Shown here piece after piece: positions 1 to 5,551 of a stretch of 8,630 nucleotides of DNA (positions within the stretch are counted from its first letter, which is position 1; each line of letters opens with the position of its first letter). Location: assembly GCA_934486755.1 (NCBI GenBank), contig CAKSQT010000069.1:1-8630 (forward strand), read 5' to 3'. The position numbers were made by a program, and so were the translations under genes. Source of the DNA: an uncultured Eubacteriales bacterium (GTDB lineage Bacteria; Bacillota; Clostridia; Oscillospirales; Acutalibacteraceae). The notes below the pieces were generated by a model. The model made no database searches. It was not told the origin of the DNA and worked only from the letters and a program-made list of their open reading frames with translations.

Positions 1-1170
1 ATTCTGGACACAGCAAGACATAAGCGAGGAAACAAATCTTTCCCAAATAAGTTTATACAGCTTGTATTGTTCAGTTGTAAGCGAACCCGAAACAAATTCG
101 GGAGTAAGAGTGACCGAGGTGGGTCGGATTGCTTCGTGGGCGTCCTGTGCACCGTTTTTTGATTTAAAGTAACGCGGGGTCTTAGGCAGGTAAGCGGCAC
201 CGTAATGCTCGGTAATGTATGCATTTGCGGCGCTTCTCGCCTCTTCCGAAATGCGCAGAGAGTCGGTACGCATATATGTTATAAGACCGACCGTTCCGAC
301 GCCTGGAACGTCAACGCCTTCATAAAGCTGCTGCGCAATACGCATAGTGCGCTGACCCGTAAAACCGAGACGGCGCGAGGCTTCCTGTTGAAGCGTTGAA
401 GTTATAAACGGAGGAGCAGGCTGTCTGTTGCGCGTACCCTTTTTAAGCTCCGATACCGTATATACAGCGTTATTCAACGCGTCAACTATTGCGTTGGCGG
501 TTTTTTCATCAGGTACGGTTTCGATTTTCTTGCCGTCCGCCGTGCCGAAAAGTTTTGCTGAAAAACTCTTTCTTCCGACCCCGAGCTTTGCGTCTACCGA
601 CCAATACTCTTCGCTGACAAACTTTTCTATTTCGCGTTCACGCTCGACAATAAGGCGCAAGGCAACAGTCTGAACACGTCCTGCGGACAGACCACCTTTA
701 ACCTTTTTCCAGAGGAACGGACTTAACTTATAACCCACGATTCTGTCGATAACACGGCGCGCCTGCTGTGCGTCGACGAGGTTAATATCAATTTTATGCG
801 GATTCGCAATACCCGCTTTTATTCCGCTTTCGGTTATCTCATTAAACGCAATTCTGTTTTTATCTTCAAGATTAAGCGCGAGTATTTGCGCCAAATGCCA
901 CGAAATAGCCTCTCCCTCTCTATCAGGGTCGGTTGCGAGAAATATTTCATCGCTGTTAGCCGCAGCGGTTTTAAGCGATTTTATCAGGTCCTTTTTATCA
1001 GACATATTTATATACTGCGGTTTAAAATTATTTTCAATATCAACACCGAGCTTTGACTTCGGCAGGTCACGCACATGACCCATTGAAGCCACAACCTCGT
1101 ATTCATTGCCAAGATATTTTTTTATGCTCTTAACCTTAGTCGGTGACTCAACAATTACAAGTTTAGACAT
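1..1170 (-). CDS. topA: DNA topoisomerase I, type IA (C-terminal part beyond window)
   Basis: Type IA topoisomerase, which relaxes negatively supercoiled DNA by cutting one strand through a 5'-phosphotyrosine link. The first 390 residues are visible and the frame is open to the window edge, so the gene is cut by the window rather than broken. The Toprim domain begins at the N terminus (VIVESPTK, Glu8) and has the metal-binding motif DPDREGE with Asp81, Asp83 and Glu85. LSAGRVQTVA lies at about 161-170. The catalytic tyrosine is Tyr299 in GLITYMRTDS, followed by DAHEAIRPT. All key residues are intact. The remaining gate region and the C-terminal zinc ribbons usual in Bacillota would lie outside. 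The ATG start is preceded by AGAAAGGA (about 1183-1190). The gene follows dprA after 33 bases with no terminator, the common dprA-topA arrangement of Bacillota, so the two are probably cotranscribed. Confidence 0.97.
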   Translation of the reverse strand, partial: MSKLVIVESPTKVKSIKKYLGNEYEVVASMGHVRDLPKSKLGVDIENNFKPQYINMSDKKDLIKSLKTAAANSDEIFLATDPDREGEAISWHLAQILALNLEDKNRIAFNEITESGIKAGIANPHKIDINLVDAQQARRVIDRIVGYKLSPFLWKKVKGGLSAGRVQTVALRLIVEREREIEKFVSEEYWSVDAKLGVGRKSFSAKLFGTADGKKIETVPDEKTANAIVDALNNAVYTVSELKKGTRNRQPAPPFITSTLQQEASRRLGFTGQRTMRIAQQLYEGVDVPGVGTVGLITYMRTDSLRISEEARSAANAYITEHYGAAYLPKTPRYFKSKNGAQDAHEAIRPTSVTLTPEFVSGSLTTEQYKLYKLIWERFVSSLMSCCVQN

Positions 1171-1203
1171 ATTTTATCGTATCCTTTCTCGAATCCTGTC
1201 AGC

Positions 1204-2319
1204 TTAGACAAGTTCGTACATACCGCCTGGTACGGCACGAATAATACCCTCGATTTCGAGCTCGGTCAACGCGGATATAAGATCGCCCGCCGAAATTTTG
1301 TCATCTATCAGCTCATCGGGGTAGAATTTCTGCTTATCTAATTGATTATATACTATTTGCGCAGTTTTTGAAAGACCCGAATTTATTATTTTTTTGTTAA
1401 TTTTTTTATCCTGTTTCCGAAAAGCGTTTTCTATATTGATTTTATCAGGAAACCTCGGGATATATTCATTAAAAATATCAGATGTGTCAAGCAGAGGTCT
1501 TGCACCGTCTCTGAGTAATGCGTTTGAGCCTATATAATGCGGGTCGCCTGGCAGACCGGGAATCACAAAAACATCTCTGCCCTGCTCGTTTGCGTGCGCC
1601 GCCGTTATTAACGCGCCGCTTTTGCTGCCCGCCTCAACAACAACCGTTCCGAGGCTTAAAGCCGACATTATTCGGTTGCGTACGGGGAAATTATAACTCC
1701 TTGACGGAGCGTCGGGAGGATATTCGCTTATAAGACAGCCTTTATTGCATATCTGTTCGCGCAATTTTGCGTTATCGGGAAGATAATTATAGTTAATTCC
1801 GCAGCCTAATACCGCGACCGTTATGCCGCCGTATTTCAAGGCGCCTGTATGCACATAGGTATCGCACCCCAAAGCGCCGCCGCTTACTATTATCATACCC
1901 GCACGTGAAAGACGCGAGGACAGCGAAAATGCCGCGCGCTTACCGTAGCCTGAAACAGAGCGCGGACCTACTATACAGACAGACGGCGTGTCGTCAAAGT
2001 TCGGCATATTTCCCTTTACAAATATGGCAAGAGGCGGATTTGAAATTGAACGAAGACACATCGGATATTCAGTATCGTCAATGCAAAATATCTCAATACC
2101 GCTTTTTTCGCATTTGCGAATTACCGAATGTGCGGTGCCAAGTTTAACACTTTTTACTCTTTCAAGTTCCTTTTCCGTAAACAGTCCGCTTAATTTTAGT
2201 TCTGATATATCGGAATTATAGACATTTTGGGCGTTTTTGAAACGGTCAAGTATTTTTAATGCGTGCGAATTGCCCGCACCGAGTACAAATTGAAGCCAGA
2301 TGTAATACTCCGTCATCAT
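1204..2319 (-). CDS. dprA: DNA-processing protein DprA (Smf)
   Basis: DprA binds incoming single-stranded DNA and loads RecA on it during natural transformation. It is also widespread in bacteria not known to be competent. About 371 residues: an N-terminal helix-hairpin-helix-like part (LQFVLGAGNSHALKIL), then the Rossmann-fold core with VGPRSVSGYG (about 117-126), SGGALGCD (146-153), VAVLGCGINYNYLP (168-181), NFPVRNRIMSALS (210-222) and EAGSKSGALITA (229-240), then a C-terminal winged-helix domain from about 315 (LSKTAQIVYNQL onward). The frame extends upstream to a GTG at 2334. I chose the ATG at 2317-2319 because it forms an ATGA overlap with the stop of the upstream methylase gene and has GGGA 9 bases before it; a second ATG follows at once (2316). 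Translation is therefore probably coupled to the methylase gene. topA follows. Confidence 0.95.
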   Translation of the reverse strand: MMTEYYIWLQFVLGAGNSHALKILDRFKNAQNVYNSDISELKLSGLFTEKELERVKSVKLGTAHSVIRKCEKSGIEIFCIDDTEYPMCLRSISNPPLAIFVKGNMPNFDDTPSVCIVGPRSVSGYGKRAAFSLSSRLSRAGMIIVSGGALGCDTYVHTGALKYGGITVAVLGCGINYNYLPDNAKLREQICNKGCLISEYPPDAPSRSYNFPVRNRIMSALSLGTVVVEAGSKSGALITAAHANEQGRDVFVIPGLPGDPHYIGSNALLRDGARPLLDTSDIFNEYIPRFPDKINIENAFRKQDKKINKKIINSGLSKTAQIVYNQLDKQKFYPDELIDDKISAGDLISALTELEIEGIIRAVPGGMYELV

Positions 2320-3095
2320 TTCATCATTTCCCACATTGCGATTGCCGCCGCCGCTGCGGCATTAAGGGACTCAGCTCTGCCCGACATAGGTATAGTAACC
2401 CGAACATCGGAACCCGACACAGCGCTTTCGGAAAGTCCGTTCGCTTCGTTGCCGATAAGCAACAGGCAACCGTCTTCAAATTTTATACCGCCGATTTTTT
2501 CGGCATCGCCGTCAACCACGCATGCATAGCTTTTTAAGCCGCAGTTTTTAAGTCCGACAGAAAAGTCTTCCCAAATACTGACGGGCATTCTCAGCAGCGT
2601 ACCCATAGACGCGCGCAATGCCTTCGGTGAAAACGGGTCGCACCCGCCCGAAAGTATTATTCCCGACACGCCTAATGCCTCAGCGGTTCTTGCAACCGCA
2701 CCCAAATTCGATGGGTCGGAAACGTTTTCAAGGGCAATATAGCGGCCGTCGCACCGTATTTCGGCGGATTTAACGGTTGAATGACTGCAAACGGCTATTA
2801 TTCCCTGCGGCGACGAAGTATCGCTGATACGTTCAAACAGACTATCGGGAATTTTATAGAGCTCCTTTGAAACCGTTTTGAATTTTTCAATATAATCAGG
2901 CAACCTAAAAAATGCGGTGTTACTGACAATTAATTTATCAAACCCAATTCCGTTATCAAAAGCGTCATCGCAGATACGAGCGCCCTCCAACACAAACATA
3001 CCGTGTTCCTTGCGGGCTTTTCTTGAAGTTTGGAGAGAGGAAACGAGCTTGATAAGTGAATTATCCTTACTTGTAACAACCTTAAAATCGGTCAC
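2316..3095 (-). CDS. TrmH/SpoU-family RNA 2'-O-ribose methyltransferase
   Basis: SPOUT-class enzyme expected to transfer a methyl group from S-adenosylmethionine to a ribose 2'-OH in tRNA or rRNA. 259 residues with the start chosen here. The N-terminal substrate-binding domain includes GMFVLEGAR (about 32-40). The knotted catalytic domain has all three SPOUT motifs: motif 1 DPSNLGAVARTA (127-138, Asn130 and Arg136), motif 2 GNEANGL (215-221) and motif 3 IPMSGRAESLN (235-245), followed by an alanine-rich helix. The target nucleotide cannot be read from the sequence; genes of this type next to rpmI-rplT (ysgA-like in Bacillus) are usually annotated only as rRNA or tRNA methylases. The frame extends to a TTG at 3113, but the GTG at 3095 has a near-perfect Shine-Dalgarno and the TTG has none. 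It lies downstream of the rplT terminator and its stop overlaps the dprA start. Confidence 0.92.
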   Translation of the reverse strand: MTDFKVVTSKDNSLIKLVSSLQTSRKARKEHGMFVLEGARICDDAFDNGIGFDKLIVSNTAFFRLPDYIEKFKTVSKELYKIPDSLFERISDTSSPQGIIAVCSHSTVKSAEIRCDGRYIALENVSDPSNLGAVARTAEALGVSGIILSGGCDPFSPKALRASMGTLLRMPVSIWEDFSVGLKNCGLKSYACVVDGDAEKIGGIKFEDGCLLLIGNEANGLSESAVSGSDVRVTIPMSGRAESLNAAAAAAIAMWEMMK

Positions 3096-3107
3096 AAAAT
3101 CACCGCC
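3096..3107 (-). promoter_or_regulatory. Ribosome binding site deciding the methylase start
   Basis: On the minus strand GGCGGTGAT matches the anti-Shine-Dalgarno complement GGAGGTGAT at 8 of 9 bases and is followed by TTT and then the GTG at 3095; the spacing from the GGCGG core is 7 bases. The alternative TTG at 3113 has no purine-rich sequence before it. This supports GTG 3095 as the start of the TrmH-family gene. Confidence 0.65.
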
Positions 3108-3127
3108 GTTCAACGATTAATAAAATG

Positions 3128-3155
3128 AAAAAGTCGCCCGAGTGAACCCGGGCGA
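3128..3155 (-). terminator. Intrinsic terminator of the infC-rpmI-rplT operon
   Basis: On the minus strand a 7-bp GC-rich stem (TCGCCCG pairing with CGGGCGA) encloses an 8-base loop and is followed by CTTTTTC. It begins 7 bases past the rplT stop codon, where the ribosomal protein operon should end, and separates it from the methylase-dprA-topA unit. There is no matching T-run on the plus strand side close to the stem, so it acts in one direction. Confidence 0.85.
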
Positions 3156-3162
3156 GGTTAAA

Positions 3163-3522
3163 TTATTTTTCAAGAGCTTTCTTAGAAGCCTTAGCAAGCG
3201 TAGCAAAACCAGCAGCGTCGTTTACTGCAAGGTCAGCAAGCATCTTGCGGTTTACCTGTACTCCTGCCTTATTGAGTCCGTTCATAAACGTAGAATAATT
3301 CATACCGTTCATCTTTGCAGCAGCAGAGATACGGGTAATCCAAAGGCGACGGAAATCACGCTTTTTCTGTCTGCGACCGATATAAGCGTAGTTGCCTGAT
3401 TTCATTACCGCCTCTTTCGCGGTTTTAAAAAGTTTTGATTTAGCGCCGAAATAACCCTTAGCGAGTTTTAACGTCTTTTTTCTTCTTTTGCGTGTAGCTA
3501 ACGCACCCTTAACACGTGCCAT
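3163..3522 (-). CDS. rplT: 50S ribosomal protein L20
   Basis: L20 binds 23S rRNA early in assembly of the large subunit and, in Bacillota, also binds its own operon's leader mRNA to repress it. 119 residues, the usual length. The basic N-terminal extension that threads into rRNA (MARVKGALATRKRRKK) is present, as are the family segments AKGYFGAKSKL, YAYIGRRQKKRDFR, LWITRISAA and GMNYSTFMNGL. The start has GGAGGTAATTATAA before ATG (9-base spacing after GGAGG), which fits high expression. It lies 31 bases after rpmI and an intrinsic terminator follows. Nothing is missing or odd. Confidence 0.99.
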   Translation of the reverse strand: MARVKGALATRKRRKKTLKLAKGYFGAKSKLFKTAKEAVMKSGNYAYIGRRQKKRDFRRLWITRISAAAKMNGMNYSTFMNGLNKAGVQVNRKMLADLAVNDAAGFATLAKASKKALEK

Positions 3523-3553
3523 TTATAATTACCTCCGATTTCGAGTTCTATCC

Positions 3554-3751
3554 TTATTTATAAGGAATCATTTTCTTGACCTTTGCTGTGTTGGTAACAT
3601 CGGCAACAACGGTCTTGCGAAGATTTCTCTTGCGCTTGGTCGTCTTTTTGTTGAGTATGTGCGACTTGAAAGCGTGAGCACGCTTAACCTTGCCGGTCTT
3701 AGTGAGCTTAAAGCGTTTCTTGGCGCCGCTGTGTGTTTTAATCTTAGGCAT
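3554..3751 (-). CDS. rpmI: 50S ribosomal protein L35
   Basis: Small, very basic protein of the large ribosomal subunit, 65 residues. It begins with the diagnostic MPKIKTHSGAKKRFKLTKTG and continues with KVKRAHAFKSHIL and a Lys/Arg-rich middle, as in other bacterial L35 proteins. The ribosome site is AGGGAGGAT, with TTAAA between it and the ATG. It sits between infC and rplT with gaps of 29 and 31 bases, the invariant order of this operon, and no internal promoter or terminator is obvious. Confidence 0.99.
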   Translation of the reverse strand: MPKIKTHSGAKKRFKLTKTGKVKRAHAFKSHILNKKTTKRKRNLRKTVVADVTNTAKVKKMIPYK

Positions 3752-3780
3752 TTTAAATCCTCCCTGAAAATATTACTACA

Positions 3781-4299
3781 TTACTTAACTGTCTTCGGAG
3801 CAAGGAACATAAGCATATTACGTCCCTCCATCTTTGCAGCTTTTTCAACTACACAAAAATCTTTGCAGTATTCGGCAAAACGGTTCATTGTTTCGTAACC
3901 TATTTCGGGGTGACCGAGTTCACGGCCCCTGAATCGGATTGAAACCTTTACTTTATTGCCGCTTTCAAGAAAGCGCATTGCGTGCTTACCCTTAGTCTCA
4001 AAATCGTGAACGTCGATACTGAGACCCAAGCGTATTTCCTTGATTTCTATTGTTTTCTGGTTTTTGCGTTGTTCCTTATCGCGCTTAGCCTGTTCAAAAC
4101 GGTACTTGCCGTAATCCATTATCTTGCAGACAGGCGGTTGTGCGTTAGGAGAAATGTTGACAAGGTCCAAATCCTCCGCATAGGCTTTTTCAAGCGCTTT
4201 GCTTATGGGAAGAATACCGAGCTGAGCTCCGTCAGACCCAATTACGCGAACTTCCTTGAACTTAATGTTCTCGTTAATGGTGAGTTCTTTGCTGCTGAT
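3781..4299 (-). CDS. infC: Translation initiation factor IF-3, starting at an ATC codon
   Basis: IF-3 binds the 30S subunit, prevents premature 50S joining and checks the start codon and initiator tRNA. 172 residues with the start proposed here. The N-terminal domain reads (M)SSKELTINENIK, then EVRVIGSDGAQLGI, DLVNISPNAQPPVCKIMDYGK and YRFEQ. A basic linker (KRDKEQRKNQK) leads to the C-terminal domain, with KEIRLGLSIDVHDFETK, RFLESGNKVKVSIRFRGRE and MLMFLAPK. Between the in-frame TAA at 4318-4320 and a TTG at 4170 there is no ATG, GTG or TTG in this frame. Starting at the TTG would delete about 43 residues of conserved N-domain. An ATC at 4297-4299 lies 8 bases after GGAGGT and just before SSKEL, where family members begin. 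A rare AUU/AUC start is known for infC in other bacteria (AUU in E. coli), where it lets IF-3 repress itself. An ATC at 4303-4305 is too close to the Shine-Dalgarno. Confidence 0.97.
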   Translation of the reverse strand: MSSKELTINENIKFKEVRVIGSDGAQLGILPISKALEKAYAEDLDLVNISPNAQPPVCKIMDYGKYRFEQAKRDKEQRKNQKTIEIKEIRLGLSIDVHDFETKGKHAMRFLESGNKVKVSIRFRGRELGHPEIGYETMNRFAEYCKDFCVVEKAAKMEGRNMLMFLAPKTVK

Positions 4300-4313
4300 G
4301 TTGATGCACCTCC
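4297..4313 (-). promoter_or_regulatory. infC Shine-Dalgarno and non-canonical ATC start
   Basis: GGAGGT (4308-4313) is followed by eight bases and ATC (4297-4299). The GTG that overlaps the Shine-Dalgarno (4307-4309) is in another frame and opens only an 11-residue frame. A strong ribosome site paired with a start codon that IF-3 discriminates against is the expected design for IF-3 self-control. The codon is seen directly; the regulation is inferred from the family. Confidence 0.8.
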
Positions 4314-4338
4314 GAAATTAGCATATAGCATTTAGGTC

Positions 4339-4365
4339 AGTGCTGCGGATAAGCTCCGCCGCACT
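4339..4365 (-). other. Leader hairpin between attenuator and ribosome site
   Basis: AGTGC and GCGGA pair with TCCGC and GCACT across one G-A mismatch, giving a 10-bp stem with loop GCTTA. There is no T-run after it, so it is not a terminator. It ends 25 bases before the infC Shine-Dalgarno, and it could shield the messenger, form part of the L20 leader fold or compete with the attenuator; the sequence does not decide which. Confidence 0.55.
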
Positions 4366-4366
4366 A

Positions 4367-4396
4367 AACAAAAGCACGGACGCAAAACGCCCGTGC
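4367..4396 (-). terminator. Intrinsic attenuator in the infC leader
   Basis: On the minus strand GCACGGGCG pairs with CGTCCGTGC (9 bp, one G-T pair) around loop TTTTG, followed at once by TTTTGTTT. It lies inside the leader about 75 bases before the infC Shine-Dalgarno, so it would end transcription before the coding region unless bypassed. This matches L20-controlled premature termination. With no terminator visible after the mreB-like gene, it may also stop transcripts arriving from upstream. Confidence 0.85.
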
Positions 4397-4398
4397 AC

Positions 4399-4430
4399 AA
4401 TAAGCTGAATAACCTTTCGGTCGACTTATT
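4399..4430 (-). promoter_or_regulatory. GNRA-capped leader hairpin, candidate L20-binding element
   Basis: An outer stem AATAAG/CTTATT encloses an asymmetric internal loop (TC on one side, ATTCAG on the other) and an inner stem GACC/GGTT capped by the GNRA tetraloop GAAA. It ends two bases before the attenuator stem. An irregular helix at this place is what an L20-binding rRNA mimic would look like. The fold is visible in the sequence; L20 binding is inferred. Confidence 0.55.
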
Positions 4431-4492
4431 GACCCATACAGCCGATACCGTATAGGTGAGGACGAATTAACGTACTGCTTCGTTGTAAGAAC

Positions 4493-4520
4493 ATTTTATC
4501 ACAAATTTGCGATTTGTCAA
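4493..4520 (-). promoter_or_regulatory. Sigma-A-type promoter of infC-rpmI-rplT
   Basis: The -35 box is a perfect TTGACA (4515-4520), followed by a 16-base spacer and TAAAAT (4493-4498) preceded by TGA, an extended -10. The likely start is the A at about 4486. The -35 box begins 8 bases after the mreB-like stop codon. The spacer carries a perfect 6-bp inverted repeat (4501-4517, ACAAAT and ATTTGT) that overlaps the end of the -35 box. Confidence 0.85.
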
Positions 4521-4528
4521 GCATTTTT

Positions 4529-5551
4529 TTATTCGACAACAAGTTCCTTGATAGAACGCATTTGATAATCAACGCTTTTCAGCAATTCGGGATGCTTTAT
4601 CGCCGCCGCGGCGCCTTTGACAACGCTGTGTGTCGGGTCTTCAAGCAAATTTACCTTTAAGCCCGTATAATCGGCGATATAGCTGTCAAACCCGTTGAGC
4701 AACGCGCCGCCGCCCGTAAGGTACATACCGTCCTCGGTAATATCGGATACAAGGTCAGGGTCCGTCTTATTAAGAACTTCCCTTATTGCGTTACAAATTG
4801 AGGCAAGCGTTTCTTCAATTGCGTCATACACCTCGCCCGAAGATATTTCAAAGCTCTCGGGCAATCCCGTAAACACGTTTCTTCCCTTTGCTACCATTGC
4901 AATTTCTATCGGTCTTTTAACGGCAGAACCTATCTTTTTCTTTATCGACTCCGCGGTAAGCGGCCCTATTTCAATATTATATTCCTTACGGACATATTTG
5001 ATTATCTGCAAATCAATATCGTCCGACGCGGTCTTAAAGGAATCGCAAACGGCTATTCCGCCCATAGAAATTACGGCAATATCGGCAGTCCCCGCGCCTA
5101 TATCGACAACAAGCGTGCCGTGCGGCGCCGAAAAATCCAACCCGAGTCCGAAAGCGACGGCAAGTGGGCTTTCTATAACCGTTATATTTCTTCCTCCTGC
5201 CGATTCCACAACGTTTGCAAGCGAATGATGTTGAAGCTCTGTAAGACCCGCGGGCAGCGCCGCTATGATACGCGGGCGCACAACCTTATTCCCAAACGCC
5301 TGCTGCATATAATTCTTTAACATCATTTCTGTAATATCATAGTCAGAAATAACGCCGTTTTCAATAGGTTTAACGCACACAAGGCTGTCGGGCGTTCTGC
5401 CTATCGTCTGCTTTGCCTTTTCGCCGTAATAAACAGGCTCATAAGTCTCTGCGTCAACAGTAACGCAGCTTGGCAGTTCTAGAACCACCTTTGAGCTTGA
5501 AAATATAACGGTTTTTGAAGTTCCCAAATCTATTCCTATTTCAGTTGCCAT
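4529..5551 (-). CDS. mreB: MreB/Mbl-family actin-like protein, divergent
   Basis: Bacterial actin homologue of 340 residues, the usual MreB length. The ATPase fold signatures are present: phosphate-1 IGIDLGTSKT (5-14), VKPIENGVISDYD (60-72), phosphate-2 VVDIGAGTADIAVIS (148-162) and adenosine motif LTGGGALLNG (278-287). Family members polymerise along the membrane and guide wall synthesis. Three motif positions depart from the usual form: the IEEP motif reads IESP (Ser128 where MreB has the Glu that positions the attacking water), the phosphate-2 motif has Ala153 in place of Gly, and the AGD motif reads ASD (175-177). The threonine that pairs with the missing Glu is kept (Thr155). No mreC or mreD is adjacent; the gene follows comF with an 11-base overlap. 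The start has AGAAAGGA, then ATAAAA and ATG. It may be a paralogue with a specialised role, or this lineage's only MreB; the window cannot tell. Confidence 0.93.
   Translation of the reverse strand: MATEIGIDLGTSKTVIFSSSKVVLELPSCVTVDAETYEPVYYGEKAKQTIGRTPDSLVCVKPIENGVISDYDITEMMLKNYMQQAFGNKVVRPRIIAALPAGLTELQHHSLANVVESAGGRNITVIESPLAVAFGLGLDFSAPHGTLVVDIGAGTADIAVISMGGIAVCDSFKTASDDIDLQIIKYVRKEYNIEIGPLTAESIKKKIGSAVKRPIEIAMVAKGRNVFTGLPESFEISSGEVYDAIEETLASICNAIREVLNKTDPDLVSDITEDGMYLTGGGALLNGFDSYIADYTGLKVNLLEDPTHSVVKGAAAAIKHPELLKSVDYQMRSIKELVVE

Larger units (their letters stand above)
4314..4486 (-). promoter_or_regulatory. Structured infC leader, probable L20 (ribosomal protein) leader
   Basis: A 5' leader of about 190 nt runs from the predicted transcription start (A at about 4486) to the infC ribosome site. 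It holds a series of hairpins: 4433-4456 (CCTATAC pairing with GTATGGG, one G-T pair), 4399-4430, an intrinsic terminator at 4374-4396, and 4339-4365. Leaders in front of infC-rpmI-rplT in Bacillota are known to bind L20 through a structure that mimics its 23S rRNA site and to promote early termination. Position, length and the terminator all agree with this. I could not score it against the Rfam L20_leader model, so the assignment rests on context and architecture. Confidence 0.75.

Noticed and set aside
2340..2365. A GCC/GCG-rich repeat-like stretch near the end of the methylase gene.
   Set aside because: It encodes the alanine-rich helix after SPOUT motif 3, which is normal for the family, so it is not a repeat element.
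3096..3150. A possible promoter for the methylase-dprA-topA unit (TTCACT, 17-18 bases, TTATTA/TATTAA) overlapping the rplT terminator.
   Set aside because: Both boxes are weak and the AT content comes from the terminator tail; not enough to annotate, though some promoter here or terminator read-through must serve these genes.
4274..4309. GTG within the infC Shine-Dalgarno opening an 11-residue His/Gln-rich frame.
   Set aside because: It overlaps the ribosome site itself, is out of frame with infC and stops almost at once; it is chance next to the ATC start.
4433..4495. A short frame of about 22 codons starting at ATG 4493-4495, a possible leader peptide before infC.
   Set aside because: The ATG lies inside the -10 box, upstream of the predicted transcription start, and has no ribosome site; it would be present only on read-through RNA.
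4695..5228. A 177-codon plus-strand frame opposite the mreB-like gene.
   Set aside because: It lies wholly antisense to a gene with clear actin-family motifs, has no ribosome site that I recognise and no recognisable domain.
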